A stretch of 64,000 bases of DNA from NCBI RefSeq assembly GCF_022631375.1, contig NZ_JALBGC010000004.1:744001-808000 (forward strand). Direction: 5' to 3'. The DNA is from Hymenobacter cyanobacteriorum. GTDB lineage: Bacteria; Bacteroidota; Bacteroidia; Cytophagales; Hymenobacteraceae. The notes under the pieces are model-generated. The model saw nothing but the letters and a program-made list of their open reading frames with translations, was not told where the DNA came from and ran no database searches. Shown piece after piece: positions 28,127-37,618 of this stretch; within the stretch, counting starts at the first letter, position 1, and the number at the start of each line of letters is the position of its first letter. The translations under genes and the position numbers were made by a program.

Positions 28127-30406
28127 ATGGCTTTCGACCTGGAAATGATTCGCGCCGTGTACTCCGGCATGGGTTCCCGCATCGAGGCGGCCCGTGCCGC
28201 CGTGGCGCGCCCGCTCACCCTCACCGAGAAAATCCTCTACGCCCACCTCTACGGCGGCGATGTAAAGCAGGCGTATGAGCGCGGCGTTTCCTACGTCGAT
28301 TTCGCCCCCGACCGCGTGGCCATGCAGGACGCCACCGCCCAGATGGCGCTGCTCCAGTTCATGCAGGCCGGCAAGGCCACGGCCGCCGTGCCCAGCACCG
28401 TGCATTGCGACCACCTCATTCAGGCCAAAGACGGCGCTACCGCCGACCTCGCCGAAGCCAACTCCGAGAACAAGGAAGTGTACGACTTCCTGGCCTCGGT
28501 TTCCAATAAATACGGCCTGGGCTTCTGGAAGCCGGGCGCCGGCATCATCCACCAGGTGGTGCTCGAGAACTACGCCTTCCCCGGCGGCATGATGATTGGC
28601 ACCGACTCGCACACCCCCAACGCGGGCGGCCTGGGCATGATAGCCATCGGCGTGGGCGGTGCCGATGCCGTGGACGTGATGGCCGGCATGGCCTGGGAGC
28701 TGAAATTCCCGAAGGTCATCGGCGTGAAGCTGACCGGCAAAATGAACGGCTGGACTTCGGCCAAAGACGTAATCCTGAAAGTAGCCGGCATCCTAACCGT
28801 GAAGGGCGGCACCGGCGCCATCATCGAGTACTTCGGCGACGGTGCCGAAAACCTCTCGGCTACCGGCAAAGGCACCATCTGCAACATGGGCGCTGAAATT
28901 GGCGCTACGACTTCGGTATTCTCGTACGACGAGAAAATGGGCGATTACCTGCGCGGCACCGGCCGCGCCGAAATAGCCGAAGCCGCCGCCGCCGTGCGCC
29001 AGCACCTGCGCGCCGACGACGAGGTGTACGCCCAGCCCGAGCGCTACTACGACCAGCTCATCGAAATCGACCTGAACACCCTGGAGCCCTACGTAAACGG
29101 CCCGTTCACGCCGGACGCCGCTTGGCCCATCTCGGAGTTTGCCGCCGCCGTGAAGGAGCACGGCTGGCCCGAGAAGTTGGAAGTAGGCCTCATCGGCTCG
29201 TGCACCAACTCGAGCTACGAGGACATCACCCGCGCCGCCAGCATCGCCAAGCAGGCCGTAGACAAGGGCCTGACCGTGGCCGCCGAGTTCACCATCACGC
29301 CCGGCTCGGAGCTGGTGCGCTACACGGTGCAGCGCGACGGCCTGCTCGACACCTTTGCCGACATGGGCGGCGTGGTGCTCGCCAACGCCTGCGGCCCGTG
29401 CATCGGCCAGTGGGCCCGCCACACCGACGACCCCAAGCGTCGTAACTCCATCATCACGAGCTTCAACCGCAACTTCGCCAAGCGCAACGACGGCAACCCC
29501 AACACCCACGCCTTCGTGGCCTCGCCCGAAATCGTGACGGCTTTTGCCATCGCCGGCGACCTCACCTTTAACCCCCTCACCGACACGCTGCCCGGTACCA
29601 ACGGCCCCGTGAAATTCGATGAGCCCCAGGGCGTGGAAATGCCCCCGCGCGGCTTCGCCGTGGAGGATGCCGGCTTCCAGGCGCCCGCCGCCGATGGCAG
29701 CGGCGTGCAGGTGCTGGTGAGCCCCTCGTCGGACCGCCTCGAACTGCTTGAGCCCTTCAAGGCCTGGGAAGGCACCGACCTCATGGGTCTGCGCCTGCTC
29801 ATCAAGGCTCAGGGCAAGTGCACCACCGACCACATCTCGATGGCCGGCCCGTGGCTGAAATACCGCGGCCACCTCGATAACATCTCCAATAACATGCTCA
29901 TCGGGGCCACCAACGCCTTCAACGGTGAGGCCAACAAGGTGCGCAACTTCGCGGTGCAGGGCGACGACTACAGCACCGTGCCGCAGTCGGCCCGTTCCTA
30001 CAAGAGCATGGGCATCGGCACTGTGGTGATTGGCGACGAAAACTACGGAGAAGGCAGCTCGCGTGAGCACGCCGCCATGGAGCCCCGCCACCTCGGCGTG
30101 CGCGCCGTGATTGTGAAAAGCTTCGCCCGCATCCACGAAACCAACCTGAAGAAGCAGGGCATGCTCGGCCTCACCTTCGCCAACAAGGCCGACTACGACC
30201 TGATTGAGGAAGGCGACACCATCGACATCCTGGGTCTGACCACCTTCCGCGAAGGCCAGCCCCTGCAGGCCCGCCTGCACCACGCAGATGGCGACACCGA
30301 CCTCATCACCCTCAACCACACCTACAACGAGGGCCAGATTGAGTGGTTCAAGGCCGGTTCGGCCCTGAACCTGATTCGCCTGAAAGAAGCCGGCCAGACG
30401 GTGTAA
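28127..30406 (+). CDS. acn: Aconitate hydratase
   Basis: 759 residues from the ATG at 28127. The 4Fe-4S ligands are Cys359 (IGSCTNSSYED), Cys422 and Cys425 (NACGPCIGQW). Other landmarks are the early HCDHLI and GTDSHTPNAGG, and in the swivelling C-terminal domain KCTTDHISMAG and GDENYGEGSSREHAA. Length and motifs match the mitochondrial-type aconitases common in Bacteroidota. It interconverts citrate and isocitrate in the TCA cycle, as sdhCAB does for succinate. It is followed by a terminator and is monocistronic. Confidence 0.95.
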   Translation: MAFDLEMIRAVYSGMGSRIEAARAAVARPLTLTEKILYAHLYGGDVKQAYERGVSYVDFAPDRVAMQDATAQMALLQFMQAGKATAAVPSTVHCDHLIQAKDGATADLAEANSENKEVYDFLASVSNKYGLGFWKPGAGIIHQVVLENYAFPGGMMIGTDSHTPNAGGLGMIAIGVGGADAVDVMAGMAWELKFPKVIGVKLTGKMNGWTSAKDVILKVAGILTVKGGTGAIIEYFGDGAENLSATGKGTICNMGAEIGATTSVFSYDEKMGDYLRGTGRAEIAEAAAAVRQHLRADDEVYAQPERYYDQLIEIDLNTLEPYVNGPFTPDAAWPISEFAAAVKEHGWPEKLEVGLIGSCTNSSYEDITRAASIAKQAVDKGLTVAAEFTITPGSELVRYTVQRDGLLDTFADMGGVVLANACGPCIGQWARHTDDPKRRNSIITSFNRNFAKRNDGNPNTHAFVASPEIVTAFAIAGDLTFNPLTDTLPGTNGPVKFDEPQGVEMPPRGFAVEDAGFQAPAADGSGVQVLVSPSSDRLELLEPFKAWEGTDLMGLRLLIKAQGKCTTDHISMAGPWLKYRGHLDNISNNMLIGATNAFNGEANKVRNFAVQGDDYSTVPQSARSYKSMGIGTVVIGDENYGEGSSREHAAMEPRHLGVRAVIVKSFARIHETNLKKQGMLGLTFANKADYDLIEEGDTIDILGLTTFREGQPLQARLHHADGDTDLITLNHTYNEGQIEWFKAGSALNLIRLKEAGQTV

Positions 30407-30431
30407 TTCCCGCCCGGTTATCGCTGCAGAA

Positions 30432-30475
30432 ACAACGGCCGCTCCAGGAAACTGGGGCGGCCGTTGTCGTTTTTC
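30432..30475 (+). terminator. Terminator after aconitase
   Basis: ACAACGGCCGCTCC pairs with GGGCGGCCGTTGT, then CGTTTTT. It ends only a few bases before the next gene's start region. Confidence 0.75.
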
Positions 30476-30487
30476 TATATTGTGGAC

Positions 30488-31312
30488 ATGAAAAACTGTC
30501 TGCTGATGTTCAGCTTGATTCTCTGCTACTTGCTGGCCTCCGCCCAAACCCCGGTTCCCTACGGCAGCAACCCCGCCGCCGGGCACTACCAATTGGTGCG
30601 CGGTGTGAAGCTGTACTACGAAACCTACGGCCAGGGCCCACCGCTGCTGCTGCTACACGGCAACGGCGGCAGCATCAAAAAACTTGAAAACAACATTCCA
30701 TTTCTCGCCCAGCACTACCGCGTCATTGCCGTGGACAGCCGCGCCCACGGCAAGTCCGTGGACCCCGGCGACTCGCTGAGCTTCGAGATGATGGCCGACG
30801 ACTTTGCCGGCCTGCTCACCAGCCTGCGCATCGACTCGGCCTACGTGCTGGGGTGGAGCGACGGCGGCATCAACGCGCTGGTACTGGCCATGCGGCACCC
30901 CGAGAAGGTGAAGCGGCTGGTAGCTACGGGCGCCAACCTCTGGCCCGATTCGACGGCGCTGATGCCCAGTTTGTGGCGTCAGCAGCAGCGCGGCTATCAG
31001 GAAAATAAGAGCGTGAAATTCACCGACCCCAAGCGCCGAAACGACTGGAAGGTGTTTTGCCTCGACGTGTTTCAACCCAACATTCCGCTCTCGGCGCTGC
31101 AAGGCGTGCGGGCACCGGCCCTCATCGTGGCGGGCGACCGCGACATCATCGTGCCGGAACACACCATAGCTATTTACCGCCACCTGCCGCACGCCTGGCT
31201 CTGGATAATTCCCAACAGCGGCCACGCCACTGTGCGGGAGCACGCCGACGAATTCAACCGGAAGGCCGACGAGTTCTTTCAGGCGAAGACCGTGCTACCG
31301 CCGGTGCACTAA
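30488..31312 (+). CDS. Secreted alpha/beta hydrolase
   Basis: 274 residues from the ATG at 30488, which gives a signal peptide (MFSLILCYLLASAQ); the ATG at 30464 is too close to the terminator. The oxyanion loop is LLLHGNGGS, the nucleophile Ser lies in GWSDGG, the acid in VAGDRDIIV, and the His in NSGHATV. This is the classic hydrolase triad in a periplasmic or secreted protein. The nearest general group is the proline iminopeptidase/haloperoxidase-like esterases. Substrate unknown. Confidence 0.85.
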   Translation: MKNCLLMFSLILCYLLASAQTPVPYGSNPAAGHYQLVRGVKLYYETYGQGPPLLLLHGNGGSIKKLENNIPFLAQHYRVIAVDSRAHGKSVDPGDSLSFEMMADDFAGLLTSLRIDSAYVLGWSDGGINALVLAMRHPEKVKRLVATGANLWPDSTALMPSLWRQQQRGYQENKSVKFTDPKRRNDWKVFCLDVFQPNIPLSALQGVRAPALIVAGDRDIIVPEHTIAIYRHLPHAWLWIIPNSGHATVREHADEFNRKADEFFQAKTVLPPVH

Positions 31313-31421
31313 CTACTGCCCGTTGGGGAGTAGCCAGCCGACGCGTGACTAGCAACTTTGCGTCAGCGAATCAGCGCACATCCGCCCGAATGCCTAACTT
31401 GCCACACCTTGCGCATTCCAC

Positions 31422-32147
31422 ATGGATTTAAAAGAACTCGAAAACGGCGTTAATCCCGACACGCACTGGTACTACCAGAGCAAGAAACTGCCGCTGCTGC
31501 GCTTCGCCGAGCAGCTGGCCAAGGCCGGCAAGCCGCTGACCATTATTGATATCGGCTCGGGCTCGGGCTTCTTTGCCTACGAGCTGGAAAAGACGCTGGG
31601 TGCGGCTATCGCCAAAGTGTGGCTGGTGGATATCGGCTACTCGGAGGCGGAAATGGCCCCGACGCGCGGCAAAAAAATCGAGATGGTGCACGACGTGCCG
31701 ATGAACGTGACCGACGGCCTGTTCATCATGATGGACGTGCTGGAGCACCTGCCCGACGACTTGGCCATGCTGCAACGCGTGAAGCAAGCGAGCGTGGGCG
31801 ACAACAACCACTTCTTCATCACGGTGCCGGCGTTTCAGTCGCTGTGGAGCGGGCACGACGTGTTTCTGGAGCACTACCGCCGCTACACCATCCCGATGCT
31901 GAGCGGGGTGCTGCACAAGGCCGGCTTCCGCCGCATTCGCAACTACTACCTGTATGGGGCGCTGTTTCCGCTGGTCTGGACGGTGCGCCGCCTGAACAAC
32001 CTGCGCAAAAACGAGGCGGCTTCCAACATGAAGCCCTCGCACCCGCTGGTGAACAAGGTGCTGCTGGGCCTGAATTCGCTGGAAATGAAATTTTCGCGCG
32101 CCAACCGCGTTGCTGGCGTGACCTGCGTGGGCGAGGGGCGGGTGTAG
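31422..32147 (+). CDS. SAM-dependent class I methyltransferase
   Basis: 241 residues. The SAM-binding loop is TIIDIGSGSGFFAYEL (residues 39-54), followed by VWLVDIGY as motif II and FIMMDVLEHLPDD as motif post-II. Downstream is FLEHYRRYT, a feature of methyltransferases near cell-envelope glycan genes. The C-terminal third is basic with one hydrophobic stretch (YLYGALFPLVWTVRRL), which may associate with the membrane. The acceptor is unknown. Confidence 0.85.
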   Translation: MDLKELENGVNPDTHWYYQSKKLPLLRFAEQLAKAGKPLTIIDIGSGSGFFAYELEKTLGAAIAKVWLVDIGYSEAEMAPTRGKKIEMVHDVPMNVTDGLFIMMDVLEHLPDDLAMLQRVKQASVGDNNHFFITVPAFQSLWSGHDVFLEHYRRYTIPMLSGVLHKAGFRRIRNYYLYGALFPLVWTVRRLNNLRKNEAASNMKPSHPLVNKVLLGLNSLEMKFSRANRVAGVTCVGEGRV

Positions 32148-32168
32148 AGTAGAAAAGGAATTCAATAG

Positions 32169-32259
32169 AACGTCATGCTGAGCTTGCCGAAGCATCTCTA
32201 CCGCAATAGTAAATTCAACTACTGCGGTAGAGATGCTTCGGCAGGCTCAGCATGACGTT
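32169..32259. repeat. Intergenic inverted repeat, CATGCTGAGCTTGCCGAAGCATC type
   Basis: Arms 32169-32205 and 32223-32259 match at 36 of 37 positions. The core here reads CTTGCCGAAG in place of CGCAGCGAAG, in both arms. Confidence 0.9.
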
Positions 32260-32282
32260 TTGGTTTATTCGATTACTTCCCA

Positions 32283-33380
32283 ATGCGCAGCATGTTCAAT
32301 CGAAAACAGCACCGGCGGCTGGCTGGGCCTGCGTTGCTGGCGCTACTCAGTGGTTGCGCCACGCTGCCCAGCAGCCTGAGCCCGGGCCACTACAGCGCCA
32401 CAACGGGCGTGCCGCTGGGGCCGGCGGCCTACGTGGCAGAGGAGCCGGCCGGTGCGCCGGGCATCCTGAACATCGAAAGCCAACCCCTGCCCAACCCGGC
32501 CCCGTTTCCCGATTATTCCGTGCTGAAATACCGGCCGGGCTCAAAGCTGTGCCGCGACACGTTTCAGGTGCCCAACCTGGGGCATTTGAGCCGGATGCTG
32601 CAGGGGCCGGGCATGGTGCATTTTTCGCATTCGGGCCTGGGCATGGACGAGGCGGAAATCACCAACCTCGACTGGCGGCTGTTTGTGGCCGACGTATTTC
32701 CGGCTGATTCCTCGTCGAATGACATCCGGCCCGCGCTGCTGCCCGCCCCGGCCGCGCTGCCCGTGCCCGACTATTATAGCAGCCCGTTTTATGCCTACTA
32801 CCCGGTGGTGGGCATCAGCTACGAGCAGGCGCAGCAGTATTGCCAATGGCGGACGCAGGCCGTGAACGAAAGCCTGAAGCAGGACAGCCATTTCGCGGGC
32901 GAAAGCGTGGAATACCGCCTGCCCACCGAGGCCGAATGGGAGGAAGCGGCCGAAGTGCGCAGCGGCCTGCCCTACGGCACTACCTGCCTGGAACTGCCGG
33001 TGCGGGTAGCGCCCAAAGCCGCTGCGTACCTGCAGAAACGCTCGGGCAGCACGCAGCCGGTGGCCCAAATCGCGGCCGACATCGCGGCTTACAACCGCCG
33101 CCACCCGGTGCGCGCCTGGATAAACTACGCCCAGGCCGAACCTTACTTTCTGCAACTGGCCACGCCGGGCTACGTGTACCAGGGCCCGCCCAACGACTTC
33201 GGCATCTATCAGATGCTGGGCAATGTGGCCGAAATGGTGCAGGAGCGCGGCCTGACCAAAGGTGGCAGTTACCGCGACGACCTGGCCGCCTGCCGCATCC
33301 AGGCGCGCGGGCACGTTGCAGGCCCCGCGCCCACGGTGGGCTTCCGGGCCGTGTGCGTGGTGCACCAGCCAGTTAAATAA
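32283..33380 (+). CDS. FGE-sulfatase domain lipoprotein (GldJ/GldK-like family)
   Basis: 365 residues. Residues 1-25 are a lipoprotein signal with lipobox LLSGC (Cys25); the ATG at 32292 could also be used. The mature part has the formylglycine-generating-enzyme-like fold: MDEAEITNLDWRLFVAD, YRLPTEAEWEEAAEV, YQMLGNVAEMVQE, GGSYRDD and VGFRAVCVV. In Bacteroidota such catalytically inactive lipoproteins include the gliding proteins GldJ and GldK. This one is a shorter relative. No catalytic Cys pair of true FGE is seen, so a structural or cell-surface role is more likely than enzyme activity. Confidence 0.8.
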   Translation: MRSMFNRKQHRRLAGPALLALLSGCATLPSSLSPGHYSATTGVPLGPAAYVAEEPAGAPGILNIESQPLPNPAPFPDYSVLKYRPGSKLCRDTFQVPNLGHLSRMLQGPGMVHFSHSGLGMDEAEITNLDWRLFVADVFPADSSSNDIRPALLPAPAALPVPDYYSSPFYAYYPVVGISYEQAQQYCQWRTQAVNESLKQDSHFAGESVEYRLPTEAEWEEAAEVRSGLPYGTTCLELPVRVAPKAAAYLQKRSGSTQPVAQIAADIAAYNRRHPVRAWINYAQAEPYFLQLATPGYVYQGPPNDFGIYQMLGNVAEMVQERGLTKGGSYRDDLAACRIQARGHVAGPAPTVGFRAVCVVHQPVK

Positions 33381-33420
33381 GGTGAGCGGTTGGCTTTATC
33401 TGCCAGAGTCACAGGCTGAC

Positions 33421-34023
33421 TCAATACCGCAAATCGAACCGGCCATCGGTTACGGCCAGCGAATCGGGACCGTTGGTTTGGTAGAGCATGCCCGAGAATG
33501 TGCCGCTCACAATACGCTGCTGGCGGTCGAGCTTGCGCACGAACAGGCGCACGGGGTGGCGGGCGCTGCTCTTAAAATCGATTCCTTCAATAAAATTGGT
33601 AGCCACCATAAATTCGGCCTTGCCGGGCACACGCGAGGTGTCGGCTAACAGGCGCAGCCCACCCAAAGTATCAGTAAGCTGGAAGGTGAGCCCAATTTCG
33701 GCGTCGTAAAACTCTTTGGAGTTGCGCACGCCAGTCATCCGGCCTCCTGCCCGTAGTTGCAAAATGCCCGAATAGCTTCCGGCATAAGCTTCCAGCCCAT
33801 TGGGCTGCCAGCGGCCTCCGTAATTAAGGCCGCTGTTGTACTTGCCTAGCACCGTCCAGGTCTGCGGCCCCAGCACGCAGCCTAGCGTGTTGGCCCCGGT
33901 TTCGGTATAGGCAGGTAGCTTGGCGTGGGCGAATTCCTCGTTGTTATCGAATTCGTTGCACGACTTGGTGCAGGCGCTCAGCGGTAGTAGGCTGAGGTAG
34001 GTGAGGAAAGTGCGGAAGCGCAT
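33421..34023 (-). CDS. Hypothetical lipoprotein
   Basis: 200 residues from the ATG at 34023. The signal ends in the lipobox LPLSAC (Cys18). The mature protein holds features like LGCVLGPQTWTVLGKYNSG, FYDAEIGLTFQLTDTL and VSGTFSGMLYQTN, with the last part ending GRFDLRY. This is the pattern of small outer-membrane lipoproteins in Bacteroidota related to the DUF6252 type. It is divergent from the TonB receptor gene, and the intergenic space has a LytTR-like site. Confidence 0.65.
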   Translation of the reverse strand: MRFRTFLTYLSLLPLSACTKSCNEFDNNEEFAHAKLPAYTETGANTLGCVLGPQTWTVLGKYNSGLNYGGRWQPNGLEAYAGSYSGILQLRAGGRMTGVRNSKEFYDAEIGLTFQLTDTLGGLRLLADTSRVPGKAEFMVATNFIEGIDFKSSARHPVRLFVRKLDRQQRIVSGTFSGMLYQTNGPDSLAVTDGRFDLRY

Positions 34024-34098
34024 GGTGGGAAAGGGAAAGATGCAGCAGCAAGATACCGAGGCGGGAAATTTGGTTGCGTCGGTCCATCGGCTGTCCCG

Positions 34099-34128
34099 AC
34101 GGTTCATCTTCCTCATCCGACGGTTCGG
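34099..34128. promoter_or_regulatory. LytTR-type direct repeat (site 1)
   Basis: ACGGTTCAT (34099-34107), a 12-base spacer, then ACGGTTCGG (34120-34128). LytTR regulators bind two 9-base direct repeats of about [TA][AC][CA]GTTN[AG][TG] separated by 12-13 bases; each copy here fits 8 of 9 positions. The site ends 34 bases before the -7 element of the TonB receptor gene, a common activator position. A close copy is at 44291. Confidence 0.65.
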
Positions 34129-34138
34129 CAACGGGAAG

Positions 34139-34170
34139 TTGAGCGCCGGGGCGGCCCACGGGCACCTTTG
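34139..34170 (+). promoter_or_regulatory. Promoter of the TonB-dependent receptor gene
   Basis: TTG (34139-34141), a 21-base spacer and CACCTTTG (34163-34170), a one-base variant of the -7 box. The ATG is 23 bases downstream. Confidence 0.6.
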
Positions 34171-34193
34171 AGCCATTCAAACCGCCCGCCGCC

Positions 34194-36440
34194 ATGAAAA
34201 CTCCGATACTCCCGCTGCTCCTATTGCTGAGCGCCGCTCAAGCCGCTACCGCCCAGGCCCAAACTGCGTCGGCCGCCAAAACCCACCAATCCGCCACCGC
34301 ACCAACCCGCCTGCACGGCACCGTGCGCGATGCCGCCGGCCAGCCCCTGCCGGGCGTGAACGTGTTCCTGAAAACCACCTTCGACGGGGCCAGCACCGAC
34401 TCGCTGGGCCGCTTCGACTTCCGCTCCGACCGCGCCGCCGGGCCGGCCGTGCTGGTGGTGAGCTTCATCGGCTACGTACCGCAGGAGCTATTGGTGAGCC
34501 TGGGCGAAGGCTCCATCTCGCTGCCCAACATCCGCCTGAAAGCCAACCCCGCCGCCCTCGGCGATGTGGTGGTGACGGCTGGGGCGTTTGAAGCCAGCGA
34601 CACCAAGCGCGGCACCTTGCTTAAGCCCCTCGACATTGTGACCACGGCCGGCGCGCTCGGCGACGTGGCCGGGGCGCTCAACGCCCTGCCCGGCACCACG
34701 CGGGTGGGGGAGGACGGCAAGCTGTTCGTGCGCGGCGGAGCGGCTTCGGAAACCAAATACTACATCGACGGCCTGCCCGTGCAGACGCCCTACGGCGGCG
34801 CGGTACCCAACGTGGCGGCGCGGGGCCGGTTTTCGCCCTTCCTGTTCAAGGGGCTGGTGTTCAGCACGGGCGGCTACTCGGCCGAGTACGGACAGGCGCT
34901 GAGCGCCGTGGTGGTGCAGAACTCGACGGATTTGGCCCCGGAAACGCAGTCCAGCGTGTCGCTGATGTCGGTAGGCGGCAGCCTTGGGCGCACCCGGCGC
35001 TGGGACCGCACCTCGGTGGCCGTGAGCGCCGACTACACCAACCTCGCGCCCTACTACAACCTCGTGCCCCAGAACCTGGGCTGGGACCGCGCCCCGCTGG
35101 CGCTGGGCGGCTCGCTCAAAGTGGCCCACAAGGTAGGGGAGGCCGGCATGCTGAAACTATACAGCACCTACAGCCGCCAGCGCCTGGCCCTGCGCCAGCC
35201 CGACCCCAGCCCCGCCTACGCCGCCGACGGCCACCCCGTCGCGCTGGCCAACGACAACGCCTACCTCAACGCCACCTACCGGGCCCCGCTGCGCCGCGGC
35301 TGGAGCCTGAATACCGGCCTGGCCCTGACCGTGGACGACAACCTCATCCGACCCGACGTGCAGTCGGTGCGCGACCTCGACCAGTCGGCCGTGGCGCGGC
35401 TGGTGCTCACCAACGACTCGGCCAGTACCTGGTTCAACCTCAAGGTGGGCCTCGAAGGCTACGCCCAGCGCTACCGCCAGCAGTACCAGTCGTCGGCCGA
35501 AGCCCCCACACTGGCCCTGGCCGTGGATGAGCAGCGCGGCAGCGGCTTCGCCGAAAGCGAGATGGTGCTGAGCCACCGCCTGGCCGCCCGGGTGGGGGCG
35601 CGGGCCGAGTATTCGGCCCTACTAAACCAGTTCAACGCCGCGCCGCGCTTGGGGTTGGCTTACAAAACCGGCGAGCACAGCCAGTTCTCGGCCGCTTGGG
35701 GCTACTTCTACCAAACGCCCACCACCGACCTGCTGCGCGTGAGCCACGCCCTGAACTTCGAGCGGGCCGAGCACTACAGCCTGCTATTCGAGCGCACCGT
35801 GCAGGACCGCACCCTGCGCGCCGAGCTCTACCAGAAAAACTACCGCCAGCTCGTGACCTACGACCGCGCCAACGTCTTCAACCCGGCCGGCTACCAGAAC
35901 GCCGGCAACGGCTACGCCCGTGGCCTCGACGTGCTGTTTCGGGACCGCAGCACCTTCAAAATGGCCGATTACTGGGTGAGCTACGGCTTCCTCGACACCC
36001 GCCGCCAGTATCGGGCCGACCCCGTGGCCGCCATTCCCACCTTCGCCGCGCGGCACAACCTGAGCGTGGTGGGCAAGTACTACGTGGCCCGTATGCACAC
36101 CCAGTTCGGCTTCACCTACAGCTACGGCAGCGGCCGCCGCTACTTCGACCCCAACCGCGCCGGCTACAACCAGGCCACCCTGCCCGCCTACCAGGACCTG
36201 AGCCTCAACGTGAGCTACCTCACCCACTGGTTCAAGCAGTTCACCATCGTCTACGTCTCGGCCAGCAACGTGCTCAACCGCCAGAACATCTACGGCTACA
36301 CCTTCGCCGGCACGCCCGATGCCAGCGGCCAGTTCCGCAGCGCGGCCGTGCTGCCACCCGCGCCGCGCATGCTGTTCGTGGGCGTGTTCATCTCCATCAA
36401 CAAAACCACGAAAGTGGATTTGGACAAGCGGCCGGACTGA
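34194..36440 (+). CDS. TonB-dependent receptor with carboxypeptidase-like regulatory domain
   Basis: 748 residues. A signal peptide (residues 1-22) is followed by a CarboxypepD_reg-like domain (LHGTVRDAAGQPLPGVNVFLKTTFDGASTDSLGRFDF, residues 40-120). Then comes the plug: ALGDVVVTAGAFEAS as TonB-box-like region, ALNALPGTTRVGEDGKLFVRGG, YYIDGLPVQTPYGG. A beta-barrel fills the rest, ending in an aromatic-rich strand (LFVGVFISINKTTK). It is shorter than SusC proteins and lacks a SusD neighbour, so uptake of a metal complex or vitamin fits better than glycan import. Confidence 0.88.
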   Translation: MKTPILPLLLLLSAAQAATAQAQTASAAKTHQSATAPTRLHGTVRDAAGQPLPGVNVFLKTTFDGASTDSLGRFDFRSDRAAGPAVLVVSFIGYVPQELLVSLGEGSISLPNIRLKANPAALGDVVVTAGAFEASDTKRGTLLKPLDIVTTAGALGDVAGALNALPGTTRVGEDGKLFVRGGAASETKYYIDGLPVQTPYGGAVPNVAARGRFSPFLFKGLVFSTGGYSAEYGQALSAVVVQNSTDLAPETQSSVSLMSVGGSLGRTRRWDRTSVAVSADYTNLAPYYNLVPQNLGWDRAPLALGGSLKVAHKVGEAGMLKLYSTYSRQRLALRQPDPSPAYAADGHPVALANDNAYLNATYRAPLRRGWSLNTGLALTVDDNLIRPDVQSVRDLDQSAVARLVLTNDSASTWFNLKVGLEGYAQRYRQQYQSSAEAPTLALAVDEQRGSGFAESEMVLSHRLAARVGARAEYSALLNQFNAAPRLGLAYKTGEHSQFSAAWGYFYQTPTTDLLRVSHALNFERAEHYSLLFERTVQDRTLRAELYQKNYRQLVTYDRANVFNPAGYQNAGNGYARGLDVLFRDRSTFKMADYWVSYGFLDTRRQYRADPVAAIPTFAARHNLSVVGKYYVARMHTQFGFTYSYGSGRRYFDPNRAGYNQATLPAYQDLSLNVSYLTHWFKQFTIVYVSASNVLNRQNIYGYTFAGTPDASGQFRSAAVLPPAPRMLFVGVFISINKTTKVDLDKRPD

Positions 36441-36443
36441 ACT

Positions 36444-36472
36444 GTAGCGTGGACTCGCAGAGCCCACGCTAC
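36444..36472. repeat. Short inverted repeat
   Basis: GTAGCGTGG and CCACGCTAC around an 11-base loop, between the ends of the convergent receptor and TonB-domain genes. It may act as terminator, though no T-run follows. Confidence 0.6.
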
Positions 36473-36475
36473 GTG

Positions 36476-37504
36476 CTAGCGGCGGGCTTTCGTGGCCGCT
36501 TTGGGCTGGGGCGAGCGCACGGGCGCGGCCAGGGCGCGGCGCACGTCGGCGGCCGTGGCCAGCTCGTTGAGGTCGGAACGCTCGGGACCCGACTCGTACT
36601 GCGGCCGGCCGGCTTGGTTTGGGCCCAGGTAGTGCCAGGTGTCGGTGACGTAGTGCGTGTTGTGGGCGAACATCCAATGACCGTCAACTTTCACTCGTTC
36701 GCGCAGGCTGCACGAGGAAAGCGCCAGCAGGTCCTTGCGGCCGTCGTGGTTGGCATCGGCGAAAAAGAGGGCTTCCAGCGTAGTAATGTCGCCCTGTGAG
36801 GTGAGGGGCAAGGCCTGCACGGCGTAGGTATCGGCCTGGTAAGGGTCGAGCACCAATAGCTCGACATTGCCTTCCTCATCCTGCACCGAGAAAAATAGCT
36901 GCTTGCCAAAGTCGCTGGGCCGCCAGGCATACGCCAGCAGGTTGGGGGCCTGGCCGTAGGCCACCGGCAGCACCCGCCGCACAAAGGCGCTGTCGGCTTC
37001 GCCCGGCCGGCGGCGAGCCACGCCCTGCTGGCGGGTTTGGGCGTCGCGGTACCGGGCCAGGGCCTCGCCCGTGGGCGGGGGCGGCAGCGCCACGCCCAGC
37101 GCGTAGGCCACCCGCACTGGCCGGCCGCCCTGCCGGCCCGGCACAAAGGCGGGCAGGCGGCGCACGGCGGCCAGCACGGCGGCATCGGCCGCGGCACTCA
37201 GGCCCTGCACGATGCGCAGGCTGTCGGTAGCGCCCGTGGGCTCGATGGTGAACCGGACCACGACGCGACCCGCCGGCCGGGGGGCCTCCAGCGGCCACTC
37301 AATGGCGTCTTCGATGGCTATCTTGGTGGCTTCGGGACCGCCCCAGCCGGGCAGTTGGGGCAGCTGCTGCACATCGGGCGGGTACACTCTGGTGAGGCCA
37401 AAAGCCTGGGCCGCGGCGGTGCTGCCGGGGCTATAGTGGCCGGGCAGGCCCAGCAGCAGGCTGGCCAATAGTAGGGCGCGGGCGGCGGTAGCGAGTAGCA
37501 TCAT
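36476..37504 (-). CDS. Secreted protein with TonB C-terminal-like domain
   Basis: 342 residues from the ATG at 37504; the frame to 37603 adds no signal. Residues 1-33 are a signal peptide. Residues 70-130 are a TonB_C-like fold (RVVVRFTIEPTGATDSLRIVQGL...AVRRLPAFVPGRQGGRPVRVAY), in which family members read 'v.v.f.V...G.v.....v..s....D..a..av..lp.w.Pg...G.pv'. The second half has an FG-GAP/EF-like stretch (FFADANHDGRKDLLAL). No N-terminal TonB membrane anchor or Pro-rich spacer is seen, so it is probably not a functional energy transducer. Confidence 0.72.
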   Translation of the reverse strand: MMLLATAARALLLASLLLGLPGHYSPGSTAAAQAFGLTRVYPPDVQQLPQLPGWGGPEATKIAIEDAIEWPLEAPRPAGRVVVRFTIEPTGATDSLRIVQGLSAAADAAVLAAVRRLPAFVPGRQGGRPVRVAYALGVALPPPPTGEALARYRDAQTRQQGVARRRPGEADSAFVRRVLPVAYGQAPNLLAYAWRPSDFGKQLFFSVQDEEGNVELLVLDPYQADTYAVQALPLTSQGDITTLEALFFADANHDGRKDLLALSSCSLRERVKVDGHWMFAHNTHYVTDTWHYLGPNQAGRPQYESGPERSDLNELATAADVRRALAAPVRSPQPKAATKARR

Positions 37505-37508
37505 GGGG

Positions 37509-37516
37509 CAAAGGTG
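37509..37516 (-). promoter_or_regulatory. -7 element (CACCTTTG) of the TonB-domain gene
   Basis: Minus-strand CACCTTTG with only four bases (CCCC) before the ATG at 37504, as for the helicase gene. Confidence 0.6.
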
Positions 37517-37618
37517 GCGGGTTTGCTGGGTTGGCGTTGTCAACGTCTCGACTGCGTCGCCTAATGCCCGGGTTGGCGGCGCAAAGCCAATACAAGCCAA
37601 CAACGAACTTCTGCTCGA

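Noticed and set aside
28793..30592. 599-codon minus-strand frame
   Set aside because: It is antisense to aconitase, whose motifs are unmistakable.
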